This document shows positions 13,879 to 22,432 of a stretch of 64,000 bases of DNA, one piece after another. This stretch comes from Pseudomonadota bacterium. GTDB taxonomy: Bacteria > Pseudomonadota > Gammaproteobacteria > Pseudomonadales > Oceanobacteraceae. The position numbers and the translations under genes are program-made. Every line of letters starts with the position of its first letter. Position 1 is the stretch's first letter. The stretch lies in the NCBI GenBank assembly GCA_030145845.1, contig JAIXHJ010000015.1, forward strand, positions 47,996 through 111,995, given 5' to 3'. The notes under the pieces were generated by a model. The model had not been told where the DNA came from. It was given only the letters and a program-made list of their open reading frames with translations, and did no database searches.

Positions 13879-13905
13879 GTGTCCGTCAAATGCTGGAGTT
13901 CCAGA

Positions 13906-14145
13906 ATGAACGAATACGAGATTTTTGCGCAAATAAAGAGTGCACTTAGTGATGCCCCTCGCAATCAATACACTGCTGAGCTGCATCTGCAAATGATCAA
14001 ATATGCTGATGAGTTGAAGAACATCACAGCCAAAGAGTTTTGTGAGGGAGTTGGCCTGCGAGGTAGTTTCGGTACGGAATTCAGCAAGATGCGGAATCTG
14101 ACTCAGCGCTTGAAAGCGGCGGGGTTGGATACTGCAAAAATTTGA
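13906..14145 (+). CDS. Small protein of unknown function, first gene of Hsp70 operon
   Basis: A 79-aa protein starting at ATG 13906, with GGAG 8 bases upstream. An upstream in-frame extension to 13834 is open but covers the palindrome and is unlikely to be coding. The sequence is mostly helical: NQYTAELHLQMIKYADELK, then AKEFCEGVGLRGSFGTEFSKMRNLTQRLKAAGL. The latter resembles a helix-turn-helix followed by a basic recognition helix. I recognise no named family. Its position beside a 28-bp palindrome suggests an autoregulator, but an adaptor role in the chaperone machine is equally possible. Confidence 0.6.
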   Translation: MNEYEIFAQIKSALSDAPRNQYTAELHLQMIKYADELKNITAKEFCEGVGLRGSFGTEFSKMRNLTQRLKAAGLDTAKI

Positions 14146-14211
14146 GAAATCAAGCAAGCCCATTTGATTTTCAGAAACGGAAATAAGAACAACTATTCAT
14201 AGGAGACTTTA

Positions 14212-14592
14212 ATGGCGGACTCTGAGCAAACCACAACGACCCCCGAGGCCATGAGGGATTCTGTGATCAGCATGGCGGTTGAGTCCTGGCGCTTTGGCCG
14301 GGTGTTTGACCGTCTGCTGATGAAACTCGATGCTGGGGAACAGAACCGATACAAGAGCCAGTTCCGCTGGTTTATCAAAAAGGTCGAAGAAGCCCTTGAG
14401 CAAGCGGATCTGCGAATCGTCAACGTCGAAGGGCAGCCCTTCGATCCCGGCATGGCCGCCACTCCGCTGAATATCGAAGAGTTCGATACTAAGGATGCCT
14501 TGATGGTCGATCAGATGCTCGAGCCGATCATTATGGGGAAAGAAGGTTTGGTTAAGACAGGAACGGTCACTTTGAGGAAGGTGGAACTATGA
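14212..14592 (+). CDS. GrpE-like nucleotide exchange factor
   Basis: A 126-aa protein with an N-terminal helical region (residues 15-60) and a C-terminal part resembling the GrpE beta domain: VNVEGQPFDPGMAATPLNIEEF, then MLEPIIMGKEGLVKTGTVTLRKVEL. GrpE proteins release ADP from Hsp70. Here the long N-terminal coiled coil of canonical GrpE is shorter. The gene overlaps the Hsp70 start by 4 bases, the expected place for a dedicated exchange factor. AGGAG lies upstream of ATG 14212. The similarity was judged by eye, so the assignment is probable, not certain. Confidence 0.7.
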   Translation: MADSEQTTTTPEAMRDSVISMAVESWRFGRVFDRLLMKLDAGEQNRYKSQFRWFIKKVEEALEQADLRIVNVEGQPFDPGMAATPLNIEEFDTKDALMVDQMLEPIIMGKEGLVKTGTVTLRKVEL

Positions 14593-17084
14593 AAAATTTC
14601 GTTGGCATTGACCTGGGTACAACAAACAGCGCGATCTGCTCTTATGACGGTTCCGAAACCCGCATCTGGAAGAGTCCTGAACAGAATGATGTTACGCCAT
14701 CAGCTATTTATATTGATCGTCGTGGCAATAAATATGTTGGTAAGCGAGCTTACGATTCTGCACCGCATAGCCCAGACAACTCAGCGATGTTATTCAAGCG
14801 TGTAATGGGAACAAGTACGCCAATTCAGCTATCTGCAGTAAATCTTACCAAGACTCCCGAGGAATGTTCAGCTGAAGTACTAAAAGTGTTGTTCGGGTAC
14901 TTGCCGGAAGAAATTAGAAATGATCCTGATACGGGGACTGTAATAACTGTTCCGGCAGCATTTAATCAGATGCAGAAAGACGCAACAATGCAGGCTGCTA
15001 GTATGGCCGGGATCGGGAAAGTTGCACTTATGCAGGAGCCCGTAGCTGCAGTAATGAGTGTCATGCGTGCCCGTAATACAGATGGAATGTTTTTAATTTA
15101 TGATTTGGGTGGCGGCACGCTCGATATTGCCATTGCAGAAAGTATTGGAGGAAGGGTAAATCTTCTTGCTCATGGTGGCATAGCTATGTGCGGTGGTCGG
15201 GACTTCGATCGAGTATTAGTCGATAATGTTGTTCGTCCTTGGTTACTTGAAAAGTTTGACCTCCCAGAAGACTTTTCTGTAAATCCTAGTTATAAATCTC
15301 TAATTAGACTGGCTACTTGGGCTACCGAGCGCGCAAAAATTGAACTTTCAGCGCGCGAGGAAGTTGTTATTAGTCTCTCAGAAACTGAAACACGAGTTAG
15401 AGATCTGAGCGGAGATGAAATCTATCTCGATATCCAATTAAAACGTGAAACTTACGATAATTTGATTGCAGAGCGCGTAGCTGAATCGGTCAACTCAGCT
15501 CGCGAGGCTTTAAATAAAGCTGGGCTCTCTCCTCATGACCTTGAGAGAATTGTGTTTGTGGGTGGTCCAACCAATTACAAGCCTTTGAGAGATAAGGTTG
15601 CTTATGAGCTTGGAATACCTGGAAATACCGATGTGAATCCAATGACAGCTGTGGCCGAAGGAGCTAGTCTTTTCGCTGAATCTATAGACTGGGGTTCCCA
15701 GAACCGATCGCGAAAAAGCACCCGAGGTCAAATCTCCTCCGGCGGAGGATTGGAACTATCTTTCAATTACATTGCTCGTACTCCGAATGTTAAAGCGAAG
15801 ATAGCAGTGCAGCTCGCTGGGCAAGCAGCATCTGGTTCAGAGTTTCAGGTCGACTGCGTCGACACTGGTTGGACCTCAGGCCGCCTGCCTCTCAAGCATG
15901 GCGCAACCATCGACGTCACCCTGACAAAAGCTGGTGACAACACCTTCAAGGTATTTGTTTTCGATTCTGTAGGCGGACCCATTGCTCTGCAACAGGACAA
16001 TATCGTCATTACCCGAACCGCTGCCTCAGTGGATGCAATTCCAGCCTCTCACTCGGTTGGCATTGAAGTATTGGAGAAACTTGGCGGCCGCCCCGTACTC
16101 GACTATCTGGTTCGCTCGGGTGACTCGCTGCCCAAGAAGGGGAAAAAGGTATTCAAGGCCGCTGAGTCGCTCAAATCCGGTGCCTCGGGATCGCTCAACC
16201 TGAAACTTTGGGAAGGTGAAATTGAAGACCCCATTACCGACAACCGCCCCATCGGGGTATTGAAGATTTCCGGCTCAGATTTCGATGACGGCGTGATTCC
16301 CGCCGGTGCCGATCTGGAATGTGAATACGAGATCCTGGACTCCGGCAACATCAACATTGAGGTCTCCGTGCCCTGCATCGGCGGCACCTTCCACTCCGGT
16401 AAGAACTTCTATTCCCGCCAGGAGGGACAGCTCGACTACACCGCAGCGGCCGTCATGGTTGTCGAGGAAGGCGAAAGAACGCTGAATCGCATCGACGAGA
16501 TCAACGAGGTGGTGGACAACCCGAAACTGGACCAAGCACGGCAGAAACTTGAATCTGCAGTCTCGCTCGATCCAGATGAAGCGGAAACAGAGAAGTCCCA
16601 AGAGGCCATGGAGAAGGTTCTCGAGGCACGGAAACTTCTTGCCCAGGTCCGAAAGGAGCATCTGAAGGAAATCCGGCAGATTGACCTCGACGGCCTCGTG
16701 TCCTTCTTTGATGAGCATATCCGTCAACATGCCCGCCCATCTGAGGCGTCGGCCTTTGACAATCTGGCGAAAACGGCTCAACGCTCAATCGACCGCAATG
16801 ACAAAGACTTCGAGCACCACCTTGATGAGCTGAAAGGCAAAAACTTCGAGATCCTCTGGCGGCAGGATTGGTTCGTGGTCGAGCGATTCAAATGGATGGT
16901 CAGCTCGCCCCACCAGTTTGCCGACAAGCACCGTTTCGAGGAACTCGCCCAGATCGGCACACAACTCATGCGCTCCGACGACATTGAAAAACTTCGCACC
17001 GTTGTCGCCCAGCTTTCGATGATTCAGATCGGCGGTGGCCCAGACAACGAGATGTTCGATGTAGCCAACATTATCAGGGGATGA
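14589..17084 (+). CDS. Large divergent Hsp70 (DnaK-like) chaperone
   Basis: An 831-aa Hsp70, longer than DnaK (about 640). The nucleotide-binding domain (residues 1-370) has GIDLGTTNSA, the second phosphate loop IYDLGGGTLDIA and the adenosine motif IVFVGGPTNYK, so ATPase activity is expected. A substrate-binding-like beta region follows (about 390-600) and a long charged helical C-terminus (about 620-831). The GrpE-like gene overlaps its start, and the AAA+ gene begins 3 bases after its stop. About nt 14,690-15,650 inside the NBD is clearly AT-richer (about 35-45% GC in sampled lines) than the rest (about 57-60%). That suggests replacement by a diverged homologue. Confidence 0.9.
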   Translation: MKNFVGIDLGTTNSAICSYDGSETRIWKSPEQNDVTPSAIYIDRRGNKYVGKRAYDSAPHSPDNSAMLFKRVMGTSTPIQLSAVNLTKTPEECSAEVLKVLFGYLPEEIRNDPDTGTVITVPAAFNQMQKDATMQAASMAGIGKVALMQEPVAAVMSVMRARNTDGMFLIYDLGGGTLDIAIAESIGGRVNLLAHGGIAMCGGRDFDRVLVDNVVRPWLLEKFDLPEDFSVNPSYKSLIRLATWATERAKIELSAREEVVISLSETETRVRDLSGDEIYLDIQLKRETYDNLIAERVAESVNSAREALNKAGLSPHDLERIVFVGGPTNYKPLRDKVAYELGIPGNTDVNPMTAVAEGASLFAESIDWGSQNRSRKSTRGQISSGGGLELSFNYIARTPNVKAKIAVQLAGQAASGSEFQVDCVDTGWTSGRLPLKHGATIDVTLTKAGDNTFKVFVFDSVGGPIALQQDNIVITRTAASVDAIPASHSVGIEVLEKLGGRPVLDYLVRSGDSLPKKGKKVFKAAESLKSGASGSLNLKLWEGEIEDPITDNRPIGVLKISGSDFDDGVIPAGADLECEYEILDSGNINIEVSVPCIGGTFHSGKNFYSRQEGQLDYTAAAVMVVEEGERTLNRIDEINEVVDNPKLDQARQKLESAVSLDPDEAETEKSQEAMEKVLEARKLLAQVRKEHLKEIRQIDLDGLVSFFDEHIRQHARPSEASAFDNLAKTAQRSIDRNDKDFEHHLDELKGKNFEILWRQDWFVVERFKWMVSSPHQFADKHRFEELAQIGTQLMRSDDIEKLRTVVAQLSMIQIGGGPDNEMFDVANIIRG

Positions 17085-17087
17085 TTT

Positions 17088-18557
17088 ATGGCGAACGACT
17101 TATGGCTGCCTAAAGGGTACGAGTTGCCGGATGGTTCGAAAATCCGGTCACTCCTCTATTCCGGCGACGAGTGGCAGATTTTTGATACCAATGGCTCCAA
17201 CAATATTCTGGTCACGCGCCCGGAGCTGATGCGGAAGTGGAATGATTGCGGTTTTCTCGACGAATCCCTGTTCACAGAGGTCTCGTCTGGAACTGAATCT
17301 TTCCGGAGCCTGAGCAGCCATAAGAAGTACTCCCTTACTCCAGTTGAAAATGGCAAGTCACCCGAAAGCAAGGTTGATGCACTGGCCTTTGCTTTCGCCC
17401 TCAAAGAGTCTCGGAAGCTATCGCAGGATGCCTCATTTCAAGATGCTGTTTATGTGGAGCAGTACTCCAGACTGCTCCCAACCTGGACGCTGACACCCCA
17501 CGTTGATGATGAAGTGGTTTTGGGTACCTGGATAACCGGAGGGGTCGTCATCTCCACCGAATCCTTCCGGCGTTTGACCAACTTGACAGGGTGGATGCCT
17601 GCTGGCGATCTGGCGGAAATTGTAAAGGCGGCAGGGTTTAGCGTACCTGCTGATGCGGGTCTACTGGCTAAGCGCAAACCCGCCTCTCAAGCCAAGACCG
17701 AAGCAAAGACCGCCATCCCCAAGGAGGCTGTCAAACCTGAACAGCCGCAAACCCAAGAAGAACCGGCCGAGGCTAAAGTATTCAGGCTTCCTGGGCGTCC
17801 ACAGCTCGAAGAGTTTTTTAACGAACACGTCATCGACATCATCTTCAATGCCGAGAAATACCAGGCTTTGGGCATCGATTTTCCTTCCGCCATTGTCCTG
17901 CACGGGCCGCCAGGTTGTGGCAAGACCTTCGCTGTGGAGCGGCTTGTCGAGTTTATCGATTGGCCCAGCTACTCGATTGATTCCAACAGCGTGGGTAGTC
18001 CCTACATCCACGAAACCAGCAAGAAGATCTCCGAAGTTTTTGACAAGGCGATTGATGGCGCTCCGTCCGTCGTCGTCATCGACGAGATGGAATCTTTTCT
18101 GTCGGATAGACGCTCTGGCAGCTCGTCCGGCTTGCATCACGTCGAGGAGGTAGCGGAATTCCTTCGTCGGATTCCGGAGGCCATCAAGAACAAGGTACTG
18201 ATAATCGCCATGACGAACCTGATCGAGATGATCGATCCGGCCATTCTACGTCGCGGCCGGTTCGACCACATCATCGAGGTGGGCATGCCATCGAGGGAAG
18301 AAGTGGCATCGTTGGTGGACTCACTCTTGAGCAAACTACCGAAAGCCGACGGCCTTAACGTGGACAAGATCCTCGATGCGCTCACGGGTAAGGCGCTCTC
18401 CGATTCGGCTTTTGTTATACGCGAGGCCGCACGGCTCGCTGCCAAGGCCGGGAAGACAGAACTCGATCAAGAGAGCATCGTGGCAGCGCTGAACAGCCTT
18501 CCTAAAGACCAAGAGAAAAAAAGCAGACGCATCGGATTCGTCTGGGATGACAAGTAA
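17088..18557 (+). CDS. AAA+ ATPase (classical AAA, Cdc48/FtsH-like module)
   Basis: A 489-aa protein. Residues 1-210 form a domain I do not recognise, followed by a Pro/Glu/Lys-rich linker. One AAA module follows: Walker A GPPGCGKT (about residue 271-278), Walker B VVVIDEME (about 326-333), the second region of homology with ILRRGRFDHII supplying the arginine finger, and a small helical lid. Such modules form hexamers that unfold or remodel proteins. There is no protease domain. Tight packing with the Hsp70 gene suggests a disaggregase/remodelling partnership like DnaK-ClpB, but this is inference. Confidence 0.9.
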   Translation: MANDLWLPKGYELPDGSKIRSLLYSGDEWQIFDTNGSNNILVTRPELMRKWNDCGFLDESLFTEVSSGTESFRSLSSHKKYSLTPVENGKSPESKVDALAFAFALKESRKLSQDASFQDAVYVEQYSRLLPTWTLTPHVDDEVVLGTWITGGVVISTESFRRLTNLTGWMPAGDLAEIVKAAGFSVPADAGLLAKRKPASQAKTEAKTAIPKEAVKPEQPQTQEEPAEAKVFRLPGRPQLEEFFNEHVIDIIFNAEKYQALGIDFPSAIVLHGPPGCGKTFAVERLVEFIDWPSYSIDSNSVGSPYIHETSKKISEVFDKAIDGAPSVVVIDEMESFLSDRRSGSSSGLHHVEEVAEFLRRIPEAIKNKVLIIAMTNLIEMIDPAILRRGRFDHIIEVGMPSREEVASLVDSLLSKLPKADGLNVDKILDALTGKALSDSAFVIREAARLAAKAGKTELDQESIVAALNSLPKDQEKKSRRIGFVWDDK

Positions 18558-18569
18558 CCGGAGGGGAGC

Positions 18570-20219
18570 ATGGACCTTTTACAAAATCCTTTTCACATTC
18601 TGAATGCCAGCCCCCGCGATAATCGTCGTCGGATAATGGAACTGGCCGATGAACGTAGCCTTTTGCTCGACTCAAGTGAGTGCATGGAGGCGCGTTCAGA
18701 GTTGACCAACCCCCGGAAAAGGCTATCTGCTGAAGTAGCATGGTTGCCTGGCATTGGGCCGAGACGAGCCGGCGAGGTACTGACACTTCTGGAGTCCATG
18801 CCAGCTGATTTGCTTGCCCTTGACAAGTTGTCGTCAGTTGCGCGAGCCAACTTGCTTGCATCCGGCCTCGCTCGTTTGCCAAATCACAATGCCGATGACG
18901 TGGCGGAATGGATTCTCGAAATTTCATGGGCATTTGAGGATCTCGATCCTGAAGAACTGAGCGTGATCATCAACGAGGAACGGGTTGTCTCCGGGTTTCC
19001 GGAAGTATCGGACCTCTCGGCCGTCGAAGCTGAAATCCAGGAACGGCGGAGGCACTATCGCCAGGTCATCAAGGCGGCCCTCGACAACCTTTCCCCAAAA
19101 GAACTCGTGGGGGCAGTCACCGTTGCCGTTGAGTCCGCGACTGACGATGGGGAGGAGCACGGCCCTATTCTGATAGCCGATCTCATTGATTCGTATGAGG
19201 TAGAGGCACAGGGATTTCTTGACAAGGAAGAAGGAAACATAAGAGCCCTTGTCGAGAAACTGCGGGCAGCCGTTGATGCAGAACGGCCCGATTCCACATT
19301 GGCCCCAATGGTGAATCAGCTGATCCAGGTTGTGAAGAACTGGGATACCGTCGCTCAGCCGATACAGGTCAGCACGAAAAGTCGAGGGCTCGACCACGAC
19401 GCCAGCCACCGCGTTGCCGGTCTGGTTCGTGGCCTGGCGATCCATATGTTCAACGAGCACGGCAAGCTCGATTTCTCGCAGCAACTCACGAACATGCTGC
19501 AGGAAGTATTCGCGGAGGTTGGTGAGGTTGCCGAACGCACCGCTGAGGACGCTGATGCACTTGGCGAGATAGCGGAGCGAAGAAAGCTAAGCCGGTTACT
19601 CGACCCGATTTCTGATCTTTGTAAAGCAGCGCTGGAGAGCTCTGAAAAGCAACCAACCTCTGCTGATAGGGAGGCGCAGAAAGTTATGAATACTGCGCCC
19701 CAGCTTATAGCGAAGTTGTCAGCATCAAAACCCGGTGCCGAAATTCTCTCGCAAGGAAAAGATGAGATTGCACTGACCCTGATGCATTGCGCAGTTGTTT
19801 ACGGCAACAAAACGGAAAAGTGGAAGCCGTGCATTGCATTCCTTGAAGAGGCCTTCAAGTACGCCAGTAGCCAAGAGGTAAAATCAAGAATCCAGAAGAA
19901 CCTCAGCACTGTTAGAGATAACGATAGGCTTTATGGGGACCTCATACCCATCTCATCTGCTCCGAGTCTCCATACAATAAACGGGATTGGCACAACGATG
20001 TATGGTTCAACTGACCATGACCCTGCATCAGGATCGTACCTTTCTACCCATTATTTCGTATTTTTTGCAATACCCATTTTTCCGATAAGCAGATATCGGG
20101 TAATACCAACTGGTAACGGATACCGTTTTCTCGGAAAGGCTCCGCTACGGACATTTGATAAGTGGCACATTGCAATATCTCTGGGCCTGATTGCCTGGAT
20201 GTTTATTAGCATGCAATGA
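18570..20219 (+). CDS. J-like co-chaperone with C-terminal membrane segment
   Basis: A 549-aa protein. Its N-terminus (NPFHILNASPRDNRRRIMELADE ... ARSELTNPRKRLSAEVAWLPG) resembles a J-domain fold but lacks the HPD tripeptide needed to stimulate DnaK in classical J proteins. The middle is long and helical. The C-terminus has HTINGIGTTMYG, STHYFVFFAIPIFPISRYRV and a final hydrophobic segment (about residues 530-547), so it is probably held at the membrane. GGAGGGG lies before ATG 18570. The next gene overlaps its stop. With the GrpE-like and Hsp70 genes it would complete a private K-J-E set. Confidence 0.7.
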   Translation: MDLLQNPFHILNASPRDNRRRIMELADERSLLLDSSECMEARSELTNPRKRLSAEVAWLPGIGPRRAGEVLTLLESMPADLLALDKLSSVARANLLASGLARLPNHNADDVAEWILEISWAFEDLDPEELSVIINEERVVSGFPEVSDLSAVEAEIQERRRHYRQVIKAALDNLSPKELVGAVTVAVESATDDGEEHGPILIADLIDSYEVEAQGFLDKEEGNIRALVEKLRAAVDAERPDSTLAPMVNQLIQVVKNWDTVAQPIQVSTKSRGLDHDASHRVAGLVRGLAIHMFNEHGKLDFSQQLTNMLQEVFAEVGEVAERTAEDADALGEIAERRKLSRLLDPISDLCKAALESSEKQPTSADREAQKVMNTAPQLIAKLSASKPGAEILSQGKDEIALTLMHCAVVYGNKTEKWKPCIAFLEEAFKYASSQEVKSRIQKNLSTVRDNDRLYGDLIPISSAPSLHTINGIGTTMYGSTDHDPASGSYLSTHYFVFFAIPIFPISRYRVIPTGNGYRFLGKAPLRTFDKWHIAISLGLIAWMFISMQ

Positions 20220-20233
20220 ACGGGAGCAACAGT

Positions 20234-20983
20234 ATGGATAAAGACAACAAACGCGGATTCTCAGGTCTCAGTGATCTAACATCGGATACCGGGACTCTCC
20301 CACAGTCTCAGCCTCGTCAAACCAGTCCACTGCCATCAGCACCACAAAAGCCGGTGTTCGCCTTGCTGGAGCTGACCAAATGGCCGACCCTTCCGGCTCC
20401 ATGGTCGAGCGTCGATGCTGGCGAGACCTGGGTCTGGGGGGATTTCTTCCTGACTTTTCAGAAGAAGCCGAAGACCGTTCTTGACCTCACCATGGAAATG
20501 CAGGGGAAGAAGGCCGAGTACCGGGGGATGACCTATCACTACGCCATGTCGGTTTTCTACCGCATCGACAGGAATCCTCACGGACCATCGCACCGGCCGA
20601 TCATGACCATTGCCCTCGAGCAGGCCGATATGGGCATGCTTGCCAAAATGCTCGGCAGCGAAGCTGGCGAGCTCCTTCAAGCCGAGGGTGGCAGCAAAAT
20701 GGGACCGCTGATGATTGGTCTCTTCACCGGCGAGACACGCTTGAACCTTGGTGATTATGAAGGCGACACAAGCTCGCAGGCGGTCAAGCGGAGGTTTTTC
20801 GAGATCTTGGGTCGACAGTTGGGAGTAAGCGGCCAGCCAAAGATGATTGGCGATCTGGCTCAGGCGCACGGACATCCGGAAACGGGACTGCCCGCCAAAA
20901 AGAAAAACTCTGGATGTGCCCCGGTGATTCTGTTGTGCATTGGTATTGGCGGCCTGGGCGCTTGGGGGCTGACGTTCATATGA
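20234..20983 (+). CDS. Tail-anchored protein with GFSGLSDL N-terminal tag
   Basis: About 249 aa from ATG 20234, which has GGGAG 8 bases upstream. An earlier ATG at 20216 overlaps the previous stop and could give 255 aa. The protein starts MDKDNKRGFSGLSDLTSD, a tag shared with the next gene product. A globular domain of about 150 residues follows that I do not recognise (TWVWGDFFLTFQKKPKTVLDL, YRIDRNPHGPSHRP). It ends with a hydrophobic segment (about 230-249) that would anchor it in the inner membrane with the bulk in the cytoplasm. The function is unknown. The shared tag suggests a common partner, perhaps the AAA+ or Hsp70 protein. Confidence 0.7.
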   Translation: MDKDNKRGFSGLSDLTSDTGTLPQSQPRQTSPLPSAPQKPVFALLELTKWPTLPAPWSSVDAGETWVWGDFFLTFQKKPKTVLDLTMEMQGKKAEYRGMTYHYAMSVFYRIDRNPHGPSHRPIMTIALEQADMGMLAKMLGSEAGELLQAEGGSKMGPLMIGLFTGETRLNLGDYEGDTSSQAVKRRFFEILGRQLGVSGQPKMIGDLAQAHGHPETGLPAKKKNSGCAPVILLCIGIGGLGAWGLTFI

Positions 20984-21031
20984 GGGAGCTCGGCATGAAA
21001 TTTATGTGCGAAACGGAAGGGGTCGATGCCC

Positions 21032-21982
21032 ATGGCTGGTGATAACGACAAGAACAAAAAGGGCTTCTCCGGGCTTTCAGACTTGGCGTCCGAGGTCAGT
21101 GGTATCGATGAGCCAATAAAGCCGGAGCCAAAAGCAGAGGCTAAGCCCTCAACGCCTAAGCAACCACCCCAGCCTCAGCGGGACACTACGACTTCCGAAC
21201 CCGAGCAAAAATCTACAAGCTCTCCTCCGCCTGTCGAAACAGTAAACATTGGCAATAACGAGGGCGGCTCTGACGGCAAATGGATTTTTGGCATTATCAG
21301 TGTCATCTTTGTGATCATTGTGTTCTGGCTGATTAATAATGTAGAGCAGAGCAACAAAAAGCCTTCATATACTCAGCCATCGTCGTCACAGAGCTACGGT
21401 TCCTCGAAGAGCACACCGGCTCCGGTTACTCAAACGCAAAGCAACACCCAAAGTGCCGGGCTGCAATATACAAAGCCTTCGGTCGGCACCAACAACGTGC
21501 TGTCCGTACCGGAAATTCGCTGGTGCATCAGGGAGGGCATTCGCATTGAAGCGATGCGGGACGTCATTGATAACAATGCGGGAATCGATGAGTTCAACCG
21601 AATCGTCAACGATTACAACAGCCGCTGCGGGAGCTACAGGTATCGCGAAGGTTCCCAGTCTCGAGCTGAACGTGATGTGAAAGCCTACCGAAGCCAGATT
21701 GTCTCGGAGGCCATTCGCAAGGCCAGACAGTTGGGACGTTCCTATCCATCTGTTTCACCAGGAGTATCGACCAGCACCGCTCCCAAGAAGCCCAATGCCC
21801 AATACACCAGGGAGGCTCAACAGCTCCTAACCGATCTCGGCTACGACCCTGGACCGGTGGACGGCGATTATGGCCGCCGTACTGCCGACGCGGTGAAAGC
21901 CTTTCAGCGCGACGTTGGAATCACCCAGGATGGCTGGATTGATCAGTATCTGATTTCCGTGTTGAGGCGAGTTGCTCACTAG
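21032..21982 (+). CDS. Membrane protein with GFSGLSDL tag and peptidoglycan-binding domain
   Basis: About 316 aa from ATG 21032, 9 bases after AAGGGG. ATG 21026 is too close to that site. Order: the KNKKGFSGLSDLASE tag, a Pro/Glu/Ser-rich linker, one TM segment (about residues 88-108), a Ser/Gln/Thr-rich linker, a domain with two cysteines (IRWCIREGIRIEAMR ... YNSRCGSYRYREG), and a C-terminal PG_binding_1-type domain (LLTDLGYDPGPVDGDYGRRT). It would span the inner membrane and bind the cell wall. The frame ends in TAG, yet the same frame continues downstream into a repeat domain, so the stop may be a nonsense change or be read through. Confidence 0.8.
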   Translation: MAGDNDKNKKGFSGLSDLASEVSGIDEPIKPEPKAEAKPSTPKQPPQPQRDTTTSEPEQKSTSSPPPVETVNIGNNEGGSDGKWIFGIISVIFVIIVFWLINNVEQSNKKPSYTQPSSSQSYGSSKSTPAPVTQTQSNTQSAGLQYTKPSVGTNNVLSVPEIRWCIREGIRIEAMRDVIDNNAGIDEFNRIVNDYNSRCGSYRYREGSQSRAERDVKAYRSQIVSEAIRKARQLGRSYPSVSPGVSTSTAPKKPNAQYTREAQQLLTDLGYDPGPVDGDYGRRTADAVKAFQRDVGITQDGWIDQYLISVLRRVAH

Positions 21983-22429
21983 CGTTCCAACATAGCTCCT
22001 CCGAAAGTTGAATCGAGGCCAGCGCAAGAATCAAGAAGGTCGAGTGGAATTCCTGCGAACGCGCACATTGATTACACAGGGCGAAACTGGGTTTGCGACA
22101 GTGGTTATCAGCAGGTAGGTAACGAGTGCGTAAAATTTAAAGTTCCTGCTAATGCCAGTATTGATTACACCGGCCGCAAGTGGGTTTGCGATAGTGGATA
22201 CAGACAGGTGGGAAACGAATGCGTGAAATTCGAAGTTCCTGCAAACGCCAGTGTTGACTACACCGGTCGCAAATGGGTCTGTGATAGTGGCTACCGACCG
22301 GAGGGAGATAGATGCGTCAAGTTTTTCGTTCCTGCAAATGCCAGTGTTGATTACACCGGCCGCAAATGGGTCTGTGACAGTGGCTATCAACGCGCAGGTG
22401 ACAAATGCGTTTCCATTTTCGGGCAATAA
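21983..22429 (+). other. In-frame continuation after amber stop: four cysteine repeats
   Basis: Directly after the TAG at 21980-21982, the same frame stays open to TAA at 22427-22429. It starts with a Pro/Ser/Arg-rich linker and then has four tandem 31-residue units (VPANASVDYTGRKWVCDSGY...C). No good start codon or Shine-Dalgarno is seen before the first unit. The best reading is the C-terminal part of the preceding protein, lost or made conditional by the amber codon. A separate small gene starting at a GTG inside the repeats is less likely. Confidence 0.7.
22049..22420 (+). repeat. Four 93-bp tandem repeats encoding Cys-containing units
   Basis: Units start at 22049, 22142, 22235 and 22328, exactly 93 bp apart. 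Each encodes (V/I)PANA, DYTGR, WVCDSGY and a second Cys near the end. The two cysteines per unit suggest small disulfide-bonded modules, which fits a periplasmic location behind the TM segment of the upstream gene. Confidence 0.9.
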
Positions 22430-22432
22430 TTC

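Noticed and set aside
20995..21042. 15-codon frame (ATG 20995) before the peptidoglycan-binding protein gene
   Set aside because: It has a fair Shine-Dalgarno but overlaps the better-supported start at 21032. It could be a leader, but nothing else supports it.
22208..22429. Separate small gene starting at GTG 22208 inside the repeats
   Set aside because: The same frame and repeat pattern extend upstream to 22049 and the linker to 21983, so the GTG is an internal codon.
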